53,064 nt of DNA. Origin: CAZPGL01 sp964586175 (GTDB taxonomy: Bacteria; Actinomycetota; Acidimicrobiia; Acidimicrobiales; MedAcidi-G1). The position numbers were made by a program, and so were the translations under genes. Position 1 is the stretch's first letter. Each line of letters opens with the position of its first letter. The notes beneath the pieces were generated by a model. It ran no database searches. It saw only the letters and a list, made by a program, of their open reading frames with translations, and was not told the DNA's origin. Shown in pieces: positions 36,459-45,884 of the stretch. The stretch is from NCBI GenBank assembly GCA_964586175.1, contig CAZPGL010000011.1, forward strand, positions 1-53,064, given 5' to 3'.

Positions 36459-38102
36459 GTGAGAACCCGGTCGGCGAACCCGCCGACGATGACCGGGCCT
36501 GGCCACAGGATGCGCGCCGGCCGGCCTCCATCGGTTCTGCTGGCCGTCGCCCTGCTGGTGGCGGCGGCATTTGCCGTCCCCAGCGGGTACGTGGCCTGGC
36601 GGGCCATCACCTCCGACATCGACCACCTGGACCTGCTCACCTCACATCGAACACTCGACCCCCTCTGGCGGACTGTGCAACTGGCCGTCCTCGTGTCGAT
36701 GACGACCGCGGTGCTCGGCACGAGCCTGGCCTGGCTCACCACCCGAACCGACCTGCCGCTACGCAGGCTGTGGCTCATACTCGTACCCCTGCCTCTCGTC
36801 TACCCCAGCTTTGTCGGCGCAGCAGCCTTCCTGTCGGGCATGTCGCCGGGCGGGGTCATCCACGACCTGGCCGGCATTGTCGGCATCGACCTGGATCTCC
36901 GACTCCACGGACTCGTCGGATCGTGGCTGGTGCTCAGCCTGTTCACCTATCCGTACGTCTACCTGCCGGTTGCCGCCCGCCTGACCGCACTCCCCGGGTC
37001 GCTGGAGGAGAACGCCCGCCTGCTGGGCGACCGGCCCCGCACCGTGTTCCGCCGCGTGGTTCTACCCCAACTCGGCTCTTCGATCGCCGCCGGATCCCTG
37101 CTGGTCTTCCTCTACACGGTCAGCGACTTCGGTGCCGTGCACCTGATGCGGTTCGAAACCCTGACCCAGACCATCTTCCGGACCCGATTGTTCGACCAGG
37201 ACCGCTCCTTCACCCTTGCCTTGGTGCTGCTGGTCTTGGCGTTCGTCGTCGTTGCCGCTGAACGCACGGTGGCTCGACGCCGCGACCGCACCCTGGTGAT
37301 GAGCGACCGACAGTCCCTCCGGGTTCCTCTGGGCCGTTGGAAAGCGGCCGCCGTGGCCATGGTCAGCGGCGTGGCCGGGTTGGCCCTGATCGCCCCTGCC
37401 GTTTCGCTGGCCGACTGGGGGCTGTTCGGCTGGTTGCGGTCCCGACGAGGGACCACACCGCTGCGACTCGACTGGTCCGACGTGATCAACTCCACTTGGA
37501 ACACGGTGTGGATCAGCATCGTGGCCGCCATGGCTGCCCTGGCCGTCATGCTGCCGGTCGCCTACCTCCTGGCCCGACATCGAACCCGAACCGGCGGAGT
37601 CGTGAATGCCGTCGTCGTCGCCGGGTTCGCCATACCCGGCCTGGTCGTCGCCCTGTCGCTCATCTTCTGGACGCTGCACGCCTCGCCATTCGAGTTTCTG
37701 ATCGGCACCCTGCCGATTCTGGTCTTCGCCTACGTCGTCCACTTCGGCGCTCAGGCCCTCCGGACCACCCAGGTTGCCGTCAATGCGGTGCCGCGGCGCA
37801 TGGACGACGCCGCCCGCCTCCTCGGCGCCAATCGCGTGCGACGATTCGCCACCATCGACCTCCCGCTCATGGTTCCAGGTCTGGCCGCCGGAGGTGGGCT
37901 GGTGATGCTGTCGACGATGAAGGAACTGCCAGCGACCCTTCTGGTGTCCCCCATCGGATTCCGGACCCTGGCCGTCGAGATCTGGAACACCTACGAGGCC
38001 CTGTTCCTCCCCGAGATGGCCATCCTGGCCCTCATACTGGTGGCCATCAGCGCCCTGTTGACCTGGCTGCTCGTGGTGCGGCGCGCTGACCACCTGGCCT
38101 GA
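36459..38102 (+). CDS. fbpB: Ferric iron ABC transporter, permease
   Basis: 547 aa with about 12 membrane segments in two repeated permease halves, as in FbpB/ThiP-type proteins. Seen: two EAA-type cytoplasmic loops, ENARLLGDRPRTVFRRVVLPQL and DDAARLLGANRVRRFATIDLPLM, which dock the ATPase. Start is uncertain: GTG 36459, ATG 36489 or ATG 36510 are all in frame; the first is closest to the fbpA stop. It completes the importer and converges with the dtxR-type gene, 29 bp away. Confidence 0.88.
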   Translation: MRTRSANPPTMTGPGHRMRAGRPPSVLLAVALLVAAAFAVPSGYVAWRAITSDIDHLDLLTSHRTLDPLWRTVQLAVLVSMTTAVLGTSLAWLTTRTDLPLRRLWLILVPLPLVYPSFVGAAAFLSGMSPGGVIHDLAGIVGIDLDLRLHGLVGSWLVLSLFTYPYVYLPVAARLTALPGSLEENARLLGDRPRTVFRRVVLPQLGSSIAAGSLLVFLYTVSDFGAVHLMRFETLTQTIFRTRLFDQDRSFTLALVLLVLAFVVVAAERTVARRRDRTLVMSDRQSLRVPLGRWKAAAVAMVSGVAGLALIAPAVSLADWGLFGWLRSRRGTTPLRLDWSDVINSTWNTVWISIVAAMAALAVMLPVAYLLARHRTRTGGVVNAVVVAGFAIPGLVVALSLIFWTLHASPFEFLIGTLPILVFAYVVHFGAQALRTTQVAVNAVPRRMDDAARLLGANRVRRFATIDLPLMVPGLAAGGGLVMLSTMKELPATLLVSPIGFRTLAVEIWNTYEALFLPEMAILALILVAISALLTWLLVVRRADHLA

Positions 38103-38131
38103 AACCCGGCTCAGCAGCGATTCGACTCCGG

Positions 38132-38794
38132 TCAGATCACCTGGATTCGTTCGGCGGCGAACCGACCGACCCCCACATGACTGCCCTTCACCTCCACGGT
38201 GACCGTGCCATCGGGGGACACTGCGGTGACCTCACCCCGGTTACCGGGAATCAAGGCGGCCGACTCGAGGAACTCGAGCATCCCCGTCTCGAACTCGAGC
38301 TCCTCGGTGATTCGGTGGATCGTGAACCCGTCACCGACCCCGATCTCGGCGAGATGCCTGGTGTCTGGCTCGCTATAGGCGCTCCCGGGAATCGGGTTGC
38401 CGTGCGGGCAGGTAGTCGGCTCTCCGAGCAGTTGGTTGAGGGCCGTCTCGACGACTGGTGAGATCACGTGCTCCCACTTGCCGGCTTCATGGTGGGCGTC
38501 CGTCCAGGACAGGCCCAGCATGTCGGTGAGGAAGCGCTCGGCCAGACGGTGCCGCCTCACGACCGAAGTGGCCAACTCCTGACCTTCGCTGCTCAACCGG
38601 ATACCGCCGCGGTCGATGGAGACCAGACCTTCAGCCTCCAGGCGCTTGATCATCTCGGACACTGCCGGACGACTGACCTCGAGTCGTTCAGCGATCCGAG
38701 CCTGGATGACGTCCAAGTCGTCTTCAACCAACTCGAAAATGGTTTCGCAGTACTCCTCGAACGCCGGGTGGTACTCCGGAGCTTCGTAGACCAT
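38132..38794 (-). CDS. DtxR/IdeR-family metal-dependent transcriptional regulator
   Basis: 220 aa. Seen: N-terminal winged helix (IQARIAERLEVSRPAVSEMIKRLEAEGLV), dimerisation/metal helix HRLAERFLTDMLGLSW, metal ligands in EAGKWEHVIS and the TTCPHGNPIPG Cys-Pro-His site, and a C-terminal SH3-like domain (GEVTAVSPDGTVTVEVKG). The Cys in CPHGNP is the iron-type ligand (Cys102 of DtxR); Mn-type MntR proteins have a carboxylate there, so Fe(II) sensing is likely. It probably represses the adjacent iron genes and itself. ATG 38794 follows a leaderless box. Confidence 0.92.
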   Translation of the reverse strand: MVYEAPEYHPAFEEYCETIFELVEDDLDVIQARIAERLEVSRPAVSEMIKRLEAEGLVSIDRGGIRLSSEGQELATSVVRRHRLAERFLTDMLGLSWTDAHHEAGKWEHVISPVVETALNQLLGEPTTCPHGNPIPGSAYSEPDTRHLAEIGVGDGFTIHRITEELEFETGMLEFLESAALIPGNRGEVTAVSPDGTVTVEVKGSHVGVGRFAAERIQVI

Positions 38795-38800
38795 GCCCAG

Positions 38801-38806
38801 AGTCTA
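38801..38806 (-). promoter_or_regulatory. -10 box TAGACT for the DtxR-type gene, leaderless type
   Basis: TAGACT on the minus strand is followed by CTGGGC and ATG 38794. TTACAG 18 bases upstream (38825-38830) is a possible -35 and overlaps the candidate operator. Confidence 0.5.
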
Positions 38807-38826
38807 GGCGGAGCGAACCAGTATCT

Positions 38827-38842
38827 GTAAGGCACGCCTAAC
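38827..38842 (-). promoter_or_regulatory. Candidate DtxR/IdeR operator upstream of the regulator gene
   Basis: Minus-strand GTTAGGCGTGCCTTAC, nearly a perfect dyad: half-sites GTTAGG and, inverted, GTAAGG around CGTG. It lies 32 bases upstream of the regulator start, over the likely -35, and between that gene and the SDR stop at 38849. Best of the three related sites; suggests autoregulation. Confidence 0.6.
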
Positions 38843-38848
38843 GGCCGG

Positions 38849-39829
38849 TCAGGCTCCGCCGAACTCCCCCACCAGAGACTCGCTCAGCACCCACAGGCTT
38901 GCGGCCATCTCGTCATCGGTGATCCACGGCGAAATCCCCCGGCCTCCCGGACCGCTTCCCGGCTCTCCTTCGGACACCCCCAACTGGCAGTCGCCGAGGT
39001 AGGTGCCGCCGTGGGCGTCCAACTCAGGCGCGGTGGCCGCCCACACCGACGTGGCCGCCCCGGCCTCGACCGTCTTGGGCGTCAACCCCGTCGTGTCGAC
39101 GGCTTCGCTGATCTGCACCCTCCGGCGGGCCTTCAGACGCTCGTAGTCGTCGCCGGTGAGGTGCCGGGAGAGCTCGGTCATGATCACGCCGGGATGCACG
39201 GCGAAGGCGTGGACGCCGGACGACGCATACCGGCGGTCGAACTCGCGGGCGAACAGGGCGTTGGCCGACTTGGACTGGCCGTATGCCTGCCAGCCCTCGT
39301 AGGGACGATGCTCGAACAGGGGATCGTCAAGATCCACCCCGCAGATGCCGTGGGCACCCGACGACAGGCACACCACACGGGAAGGCGCAGACGCTTCGAG
39401 GGCAGGCAGCAGCAGCCCGGTGAGCAGGAAATGCCCAAGATGGTTGATCCCGAACTGCTGCTCGAATCCGTCGACGGTGGTGCCGTACGGCGTACACATG
39501 ACCCCCGCGTTGTTGATCAACACGTCGAGGCGGTCGTGATCGCTGAGGAAACCATCGGCAAACCGGCGGATCGAGGCCGTCGACGCCAGGTCCAACACCC
39601 GCCGTTCCACATCGACATCCGGGTGGGTTCCTCGGATCCGGGCCTCAGCCGATGCGTTCTTGGCGTCGTCGCGGGCCGCCATGGTGACCGACGCTCCGGC
39701 CGCGGCCAGCGCACGGGCAGTCTCCTCGCCCAACCCGGCCGAGGTTCCCGTAACCACGATCCGACGCCCGCTGAGGTCGATGCCGGCCAGCACCTCGTCG
39801 GTGGTTGTGTCACGGTTCCAGTCGGCCAC
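38849..39829 (-). CDS. Short-chain dehydrogenase/reductase (retinol dehydrogenase-like)
   Basis: 326 aa SDR. Seen: RIVVTGTSAGLGEETARALAAAG (cofactor motif), INNAGVM, QFGINHLGHFLLT, catalytic Ser in VVCLSSGAHG, YGQSKSAN, and HPGVIMTELSRHL. The N-G-F-E-x-Q-F-G-x-N-H-x-G-H pattern is typical of the oxidoreductase/retinol dehydrogenase-like SDR subgroup. GTG 39829 is preceded by an excellent ribosome site AAGGAGGAG (39832-39840) and by a -10 box with a 22-base leader. Divergent from the thiolase-like gene. Confidence 0.88.
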   Translation of the reverse strand: MADWNRDTTTDEVLAGIDLSGRRIVVTGTSAGLGEETARALAAAGASVTMAARDDAKNASAEARIRGTHPDVDVERRVLDLASTASIRRFADGFLSDHDRLDVLINNAGVMCTPYGTTVDGFEQQFGINHLGHFLLTGLLLPALEASAPSRVVCLSSGAHGICGVDLDDPLFEHRPYEGWQAYGQSKSANALFAREFDRRYASSGVHAFAVHPGVIMTELSRHLTGDDYERLKARRRVQISEAVDTTGLTPKTVEAGAATSVWAATAPELDAHGGTYLGDCQLGVSEGEPGSGPGGRGISPWITDDEMAASLWVLSESLVGEFGGA

Positions 39830-39851
39830 GGCTCCTCCTTCTCCACGGGCG

Positions 39852-39857
39852 AACCTA
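39852..39857 (-). promoter_or_regulatory. -10 box TAGGTT for the SDR gene, with leader
   Basis: TAGGTT on the minus strand lies 22 bases before GTG 39829; the leader contains AAGGAGGAG. A useful contrast with the leaderless genes of the window. Confidence 0.45.
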
Positions 39858-39893
39858 GACCGGCCGCATAGGCCGCCAACCACCGGGTGGGGC

Positions 39894-41387
39894 ATGCTCG
39901 TCAGCGTGAACCGCCACACACCCGATCCCCGGACGCCGGTGATCATCGGCGCCGCACAGGTCACGGACCGCACCGACGACCCGACGATCGCCCGTACCGC
40001 CCTCGAATTGATGGTCGACGCCCTTCGGTCGGCGGCCATTGACGCCGGGGCGGCCGACTGCCCGACCGGACTCGATGTCGTCGCCGTGGTCGGCGGCCTG
40101 TGGCGGTACACCGATCCGGCCCGCCAGGTCGCCGACCGCGTCGGCGCCGATGCGGCCCGCACCCTGCTCACCGGCTTCTCCGGCCACACCCCCCAGGCCC
40201 TGCTGTCACATCTGGCCGACGAGATCGCCGCCGGCCGCCTCGAGGCCGCAGCGGTGCTCGGCGGTGAAGCCAACCGGTCACGTATCCGGGCCAAACGGCT
40301 CGGCGTCGAACCGCGCCGCGACCACGACCTGGGGCTGGAAGCCGCTGAACGGTTCGGTGAGGAACTCGAGATGAGTTCTGAGCATGAACGCGAACGTGGC
40401 GTGCTGGCCCCGACCACCGTGTACCCGGTGTTCGAGACAGCGCTCCGATACGCCCGAGGCGAAACGATCCCCGAGCACCGGGCGCGGCTGGGCGAACTGT
40501 GGGCCGGGTTCAACACGGTGGCTGTCGACAACCCGCACGCTGTAGACCGCACACCGCGCACCGCGGCCCAGATCGCCGGCACCGACGACGGCAACCGCAT
40601 GATCGGGTTCCCGTACACCCGCTGCATGAACGCCAACAACACCGTCGACCAGGCGTCGGCGGTGCTCATCGTGTCGGCCGAACGGGCCGCCGCCCTCGGC
40701 GTTCCCCGCGACCGGTGGGTGTTCCTCCACGCCGCCACCACGGCCTACGACCCACCGCTCATCACCGAGCGGGCCGACCTGCACTCGTCGCCGGCCGTCC
40801 GGGTGGCCGGCCGCCGGGCACTGGAGATGGCGGGCGTCGGTATCGATGACGTGGCCCACCTCGATCTGTACTCGTGCTTCCCGTCGGCGGTCCAGATCAG
40901 TTCGGCGGAGCTCGGCATCGCCCACGACCGGCCGCTCACCGTCACCGGCGGCCTCACCTTCGCCGGAGCGCCCCTCAACAACTACAGCGGCCAGGCCATC
41001 GCCGCGATGGTGCAGCGGCTACGTGACGACCCCGGCTGGGGGTTCGTCCACGCCAACGGGGGCTACGTCACCAAGCACGCCTTCGGGGTGTACGGCACCG
41101 AGCCGCCGGCGGCCGGGTTCCTGCGCCAGGACTGCCAGGCCGAGGCTGAGACACAGCCGCCGCGGACGGCCGACCCGGGCTTCACCGGGACGGCCACCAT
41201 CGAGGGCTATTCGGTCGTCCACGACCGGGACGGCGCTCCCGAGCACGCTCTGGTCGCCCTGCGCACGCCCGGCGACGCCCGGGTGTGGGGCACCACCACC
41301 GACGCCACCGTCCTCCACGCCATGACCGTCGACGAGCACGTCGGCCGGTCGGGCGAGCTCGACCCCGACGGCCTGGTCGCCGTCTGA
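39894..41387 (+). CDS. Thiolase-like protein (acetyl-CoA acetyltransferase / SCP-x-like)
   Basis: 497 aa. Seen: TPVIIGAAQVTDR at the N-terminus, GEANRSRIRAKR, FPYTRCMNANNTVDQASAVLIVSAERA, HLDLYSCFPSAVQI, NNYSGQAIAAM and HANGGYVTKHAFGVYG, plus a C-terminal ~90-residue beta-rich extension (GTATIEGYSVVHDRDG) like the extra domain of mycobacterial thiolase-like protein type 1. The usual nucleophile motif CxSG reads G94-F-S-G97, so the thiolase Cys is missing; the protein may not be a working thiolase. ATG 39894 or GTG 39906 may be the start. Confidence 0.8.
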   Translation: MLVSVNRHTPDPRTPVIIGAAQVTDRTDDPTIARTALELMVDALRSAAIDAGAADCPTGLDVVAVVGGLWRYTDPARQVADRVGADAARTLLTGFSGHTPQALLSHLADEIAAGRLEAAAVLGGEANRSRIRAKRLGVEPRRDHDLGLEAAERFGEELEMSSEHERERGVLAPTTVYPVFETALRYARGETIPEHRARLGELWAGFNTVAVDNPHAVDRTPRTAAQIAGTDDGNRMIGFPYTRCMNANNTVDQASAVLIVSAERAAALGVPRDRWVFLHAATTAYDPPLITERADLHSSPAVRVAGRRALEMAGVGIDDVAHLDLYSCFPSAVQISSAELGIAHDRPLTVTGGLTFAGAPLNNYSGQAIAAMVQRLRDDPGWGFVHANGGYVTKHAFGVYGTEPPAAGFLRQDCQAEAETQPPRTADPGFTGTATIEGYSVVHDRDGAPEHALVALRTPGDARVWGTTTDATVLHAMTVDEHVGRSGELDPDGLVAV

Positions 41388-41416
41388 ACCGCCGGACTCC
41401 GAAAGGCGAGACTGAG

Positions 41417-42550
41417 ATGCGCACGCCCGCCACCGAGATGTTCGGTATCGAGTTCCCGATCTTCGCCTTCACCCACTGTCGCGACGTGGTCGCCGCGGTG
41501 TCCAAGGCCGGCGGCATGGGCGTGCTCGGCGCGGTCGCCCACGGCGACGAGGCCCTCGAGACCGACCTGGACTGGATCGAAGCCGAGATCGGCGACCGCC
41601 CCTACGGCGTCGACCTCATCGTGCCGGCCAGATACGCCGGCGACGACCAGGGCGGACTCAAGACGGCCGACCTGGCCGGGCTCATCCCCGACGAGCACCG
41701 CCGGTTCGTCGCCGAGATGCTCGACCGTTACGACGTGCCCGACGACGCCGACATCTCGAGCGGCTGGGCGGGACGGCCCGGCGACGCCCCGTTCTCAGCC
41801 AACCGGGCCAACCGGCAGCTCGACATCACCCTCGCCCACCGGCCGGCCCTGGTCGCCAACGCCCTCGGCCCGCCGCCGCCCGACATGATCTCCCGATGCC
41901 ACGAGGCCGGGGTCAAGGTGGCGGCCCTGGCGGGCAGCCGGACCCACGCCGAACGGCACGTCAACGCCGGCGTCGACCTGATCATCGCCCAGGGGGCGGA
42001 GGCCGGCGGCCACACCGGCGAGGTCGGCACCATGGTCCTGGTGCCTGAGATCGTCGACGCCGTCGCCCCGGTACCGGTGCTGGGCGCCGGCGGTATCGGT
42101 CGGGGCCGGCAGATGGCGGCAGCCATGGCCCTCGGGGCGGCCGGCGTGTGGTGCGGGTCGGTGTGGCTCACCACCGAGGAAGCGGAAACCCATCCGGTGG
42201 TCAAACAGAAGATGCTCGACGCCGGATCCAGCGACACGCTGCGGTCCCGGTCGATCACCGGCAAGCCGGCCCGCATGCTGCGCACCGCCTGGACCGAGGA
42301 GTGGGACCGGAACGACACACCCGACCCGCTGGGCATGCCACTGCAACCGGTGCTGACCGGCCAAGCCCTCCAACGCATCAACCGGAGCGCCCACCACGAA
42401 GGTTCCGGTGCCGAGCAGTTGGCCACCTATTTCGTCGGCCAGATCGTCGGAACCATGAACCGCAGCCGGCCGGCCGGGCAGGTGGTGATCGACATGATCG
42501 AGGAGTTCATCGAGGCCACCGAGGAACTGGGCGGCCAACTCGACGTCTGA
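41417..42550 (+). CDS. Nitronate monooxygenase-like FMN enzyme (2-nitropropane dioxygenase family)
   Basis: 377 aa TIM barrel. Seen: IEFPIFAFTHCRDVVAAVSKAGGMGVLGAVAHG, GVKVAALAGSRTHAERHVNAGVDLIIAQGAEAGGHTGEVGTMVLVPEIVD, VLGAGGIGRGRQMAAAMALGAAGVWCGSVWL. The QGxEAGGH segment carries the family's active-site His and FMN contacts. Members oxidise nitronates or act as enoyl reductase-like FMN enzymes; the real substrate here is unknown. GAAAGGCGAG (41401-41410) precedes ATG 41417. It follows the thiolase-like gene by 29 bp, probably the same operon. Confidence 0.86.
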   Translation: MRTPATEMFGIEFPIFAFTHCRDVVAAVSKAGGMGVLGAVAHGDEALETDLDWIEAEIGDRPYGVDLIVPARYAGDDQGGLKTADLAGLIPDEHRRFVAEMLDRYDVPDDADISSGWAGRPGDAPFSANRANRQLDITLAHRPALVANALGPPPPDMISRCHEAGVKVAALAGSRTHAERHVNAGVDLIIAQGAEAGGHTGEVGTMVLVPEIVDAVAPVPVLGAGGIGRGRQMAAAMALGAAGVWCGSVWLTTEEAETHPVVKQKMLDAGSSDTLRSRSITGKPARMLRTAWTEEWDRNDTPDPLGMPLQPVLTGQALQRINRSAHHEGSGAEQLATYFVGQIVGTMNRSRPAGQVVIDMIEEFIEATEELGGQLDV

Positions 42551-42577
42551 CCGGCCCCAACGGCCCCGCCGGCGGGT

Positions 42578-43402
42578 TCAGCTGACGGGGATGCGGTCCA
42601 GGTCGGCCGGCAGCAGGATCTCACCGTCGAAGTGCTCGGCGGCCATGGCGATCCACTCGGCCTCGCCACCCGGCGGCGGTGCCGGCACACAGTGGTTGAG
42701 CACCAGCGTGCCCACCCCGGCCCGGGCCGCGGTGCGGGCAGCGTCAGCCACCGTCGAGTGGTAGTCGAGCACGTCGACCAACCGCTGGATCGGCACGCCG
42801 GAGATGACGTCGTCCCGGACCACCGTCTGGACGTACACGTCGGCGCCGGCACACAGGGCGTCGAGGCCGTCGCAGGGCACGGTGTCCCCGGCCAGCACCA
42901 CCGCCGCCCCGTCGGCCTCGATCCGATAGCCGACGGTCGGGTGGACCGGCTTGTGTTCCGTGGGCCGGGCCACGATCCGCACCGTGCCGTCGTCGAACAC
43001 CACCCCGCCGTCGGTCTCGTCGACCGGCACCTCGGGCCCGTCGGTGAGGTCGTCGTGGTGGGCGATCCGCCAGCCGACGTCGGCCTCCAGCATGGCGAGG
43101 GTGTCGGCCACGAACCGGACCGTGCCCGGCGGCCCGATGACCGGCAGTGGTCGGGGCGGGAAGCCGCCGACCCATCGAGTGGTCACCAGGTCGTTGACGT
43201 CGGTGACGTGGTCGCTGTGCAGGTGGGTGAGCAGCAGCCGCTCGACGGCCTGCGGACCGCTCCCCGCGGCGGCCAGCCGCATGAGGGCGCCCCGTCCGCA
43301 GTCGATCAGGAACTCCCGGCCGGCGGCCAGCACCAGCTGCGACGGCCCGGCCCGGTCGGCGTCGGGCAGCGGACTGCCCGTACCGGTCATGACCAGCTCC
43401 AC
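42578..43402 (-). CDS. Metallo-beta-lactamase-fold hydrolase (RNase Z-like/arylsulfatase-like)
   Basis: 274 aa. Seen: MTGTGSPLPDADRAGPSQLV, the zinc motif LLLTHLHSDHVTDV (HxHxDH), LAGDTVPCDGL (metal-bridging Asp) and LNHCVP (late His). The short TGTGSP start and overall order match RNase Z/AtsA-like MBL proteins, but the lack of other evidence leaves small-molecule ester hydrolysis as equally likely. Start GTG 43402 or ATG 43390. It lies 22 bp downstream of the SDR gene on the same strand. Confidence 0.85.
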   Translation of the reverse strand: MELVMTGTGSPLPDADRAGPSQLVLAAGREFLIDCGRGALMRLAAAGSGPQAVERLLLTHLHSDHVTDVNDLVTTRWVGGFPPRPLPVIGPPGTVRFVADTLAMLEADVGWRIAHHDDLTDGPEVPVDETDGGVVFDDGTVRIVARPTEHKPVHPTVGYRIEADGAAVVLAGDTVPCDGLDALCAGADVYVQTVVRDDVISGVPIQRLVDVLDYHSTVADAARTAARAGVGTLVLNHCVPAPPPGGEAEWIAMAAEHFDGEILLPADLDRIPVS

Positions 43403-43424
43403 GGCCCGTTCTCCGGTCGTCCGG

Positions 43425-44192
43425 TCAGCCCAGCTGGGCGATGCTCACCAGTTGGCCACCGTCGGCGACGAACGCCTGGCCGGTGATCCAACTCGAGGCG
43501 TCGGATGCCAGGAACAGGGCCAGGTTGCCGATGTCCTCCGGCTCGCCGAGTCGCTTGAGCGGGTAGGCCTCGGCGACCTGGTCGCCCCGCCCGTCGGCCC
43601 ACAGGGCCCGGGCGAAGTCGGTCTTGACGAGGCCGGGGCAGATGGCGTTGATCCGGACCCCGGGACCGACCTCGGAGGCCAGCTGCTGGGTGAGGTGGAT
43701 GAGGGCCGACTTGGTGATGTCGTACACGCCGAGGATCACGTTGGTGCGGAAGGCGCCAACCGACGAGATGTTGATGACGTTGCCGCCGTGCTCGGCCATC
43801 CACGCCTTGTGACAGGCCTGGGTCCAGGCGAGGGGCGCGGTGACGTTGACCTCGAAGGTCTTCTCCCAACGGGGCAGGTCGATGTCGATGGTGGGCCCCG
43901 CGTACGGGTTGGTGGCCGCGTTGTTGACGAGGATGTCGACGGCCCCGAAGGTGTCGAGCGTGCCGTCGACGACCCGCTGGATGTCGTCGGCCTTGCCTAC
44001 GTGGCCGGCCACGTAGGCCGCCTCGCCGCCGGCCGCGGTGATCTCGGCCACCGCCTCCTCGCACGACTCGGCCTTTCGGCTGGTGATCATCACCTTGGCG
44101 CCGGCCCCGGCCAGAGCCAAGGCGATGCCCCGGCCGATCCCCCTCGAGCCACCTGTGACGATGGCGACTTTTCCGTCCACGCGTAGTTCCAT
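43425..44192 (-). CDS. Short-chain dehydrogenase/reductase, FabG-like
   Basis: 255 aa classical SDR. Seen: VAIVTGGSRGIGRGIALALAGAG, VNNAATNPY, catalytic Ser in VINISSVGAF, YDITKSAL (Tyr-Lys pair), NAICPGLVKTDFA and a C-terminal GQAFVADGG. Similar to the actinobacterial 3-oxoacyl-ACP/CoA reductase group. Flanked by an acyl-CoA synthetase upstream and the MBL hydrolase downstream on the same strand, suggesting an acyl-CoA pathway. ATG 44192 follows a TAGGGT box. Confidence 0.9.
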   Translation of the reverse strand: MELRVDGKVAIVTGGSRGIGRGIALALAGAGAKVMITSRKAESCEEAVAEITAAGGEAAYVAGHVGKADDIQRVVDGTLDTFGAVDILVNNAATNPYAGPTIDIDLPRWEKTFEVNVTAPLAWTQACHKAWMAEHGGNVINISSVGAFRTNVILGVYDITKSALIHLTQQLASEVGPGVRINAICPGLVKTDFARALWADGRGDQVAEAYPLKRLGEPEDIGNLALFLASDASSWITGQAFVADGGQLVSIAQLG

Positions 44193-44200
44193 GGACGGCG

Positions 44201-44206
44201 ACCCTA
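44201..44206 (-). promoter_or_regulatory. -10 box TAGGGT, leaderless type
   Basis: TAGGGT on the minus strand ends 8 bases before ATG 44192 of the FabG-like gene, 36 bp after the acyl-CoA synthetase stop, so the SDR has its own promoter. Confidence 0.45.
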
Positions 44207-44242
44207 GACGGGGCCGCTCACCGCCCCCCAACGCGGGCCGGC

Positions 44243-45802
<1,560 letters not shown>

Positions 45803-45810
45803 GGCGGTGG

Positions 45811-45816
45811 AACCTA
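45811..45816 (-). promoter_or_regulatory. -10 box TAGGTT with -35 GTGACA, leaderless type
   Basis: Minus strand: GTGACA (45835-45840), 18 bases, TAGGTT (45811-45816), 8 bases, ATG 45802 of the acyl-CoA synthetase. Confidence 0.5.
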
Positions 45817-45871
45817 CACGCCTTCCATGGCCCCTGTCACCGCCGGTCGGGCCACAATTTCCGAGATCGGT

Positions 45872-45877
45872 TACCGT
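45872..45877 (+). promoter_or_regulatory. -10 box TACCGT, leaderless type
   Basis: TACCGT ends 7 bases before GTG 45885 and is the reason for choosing that start over later ATG codons (45903, 45906). Confidence 0.5.
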
Positions 45878-45884
45878 CGGCCTC

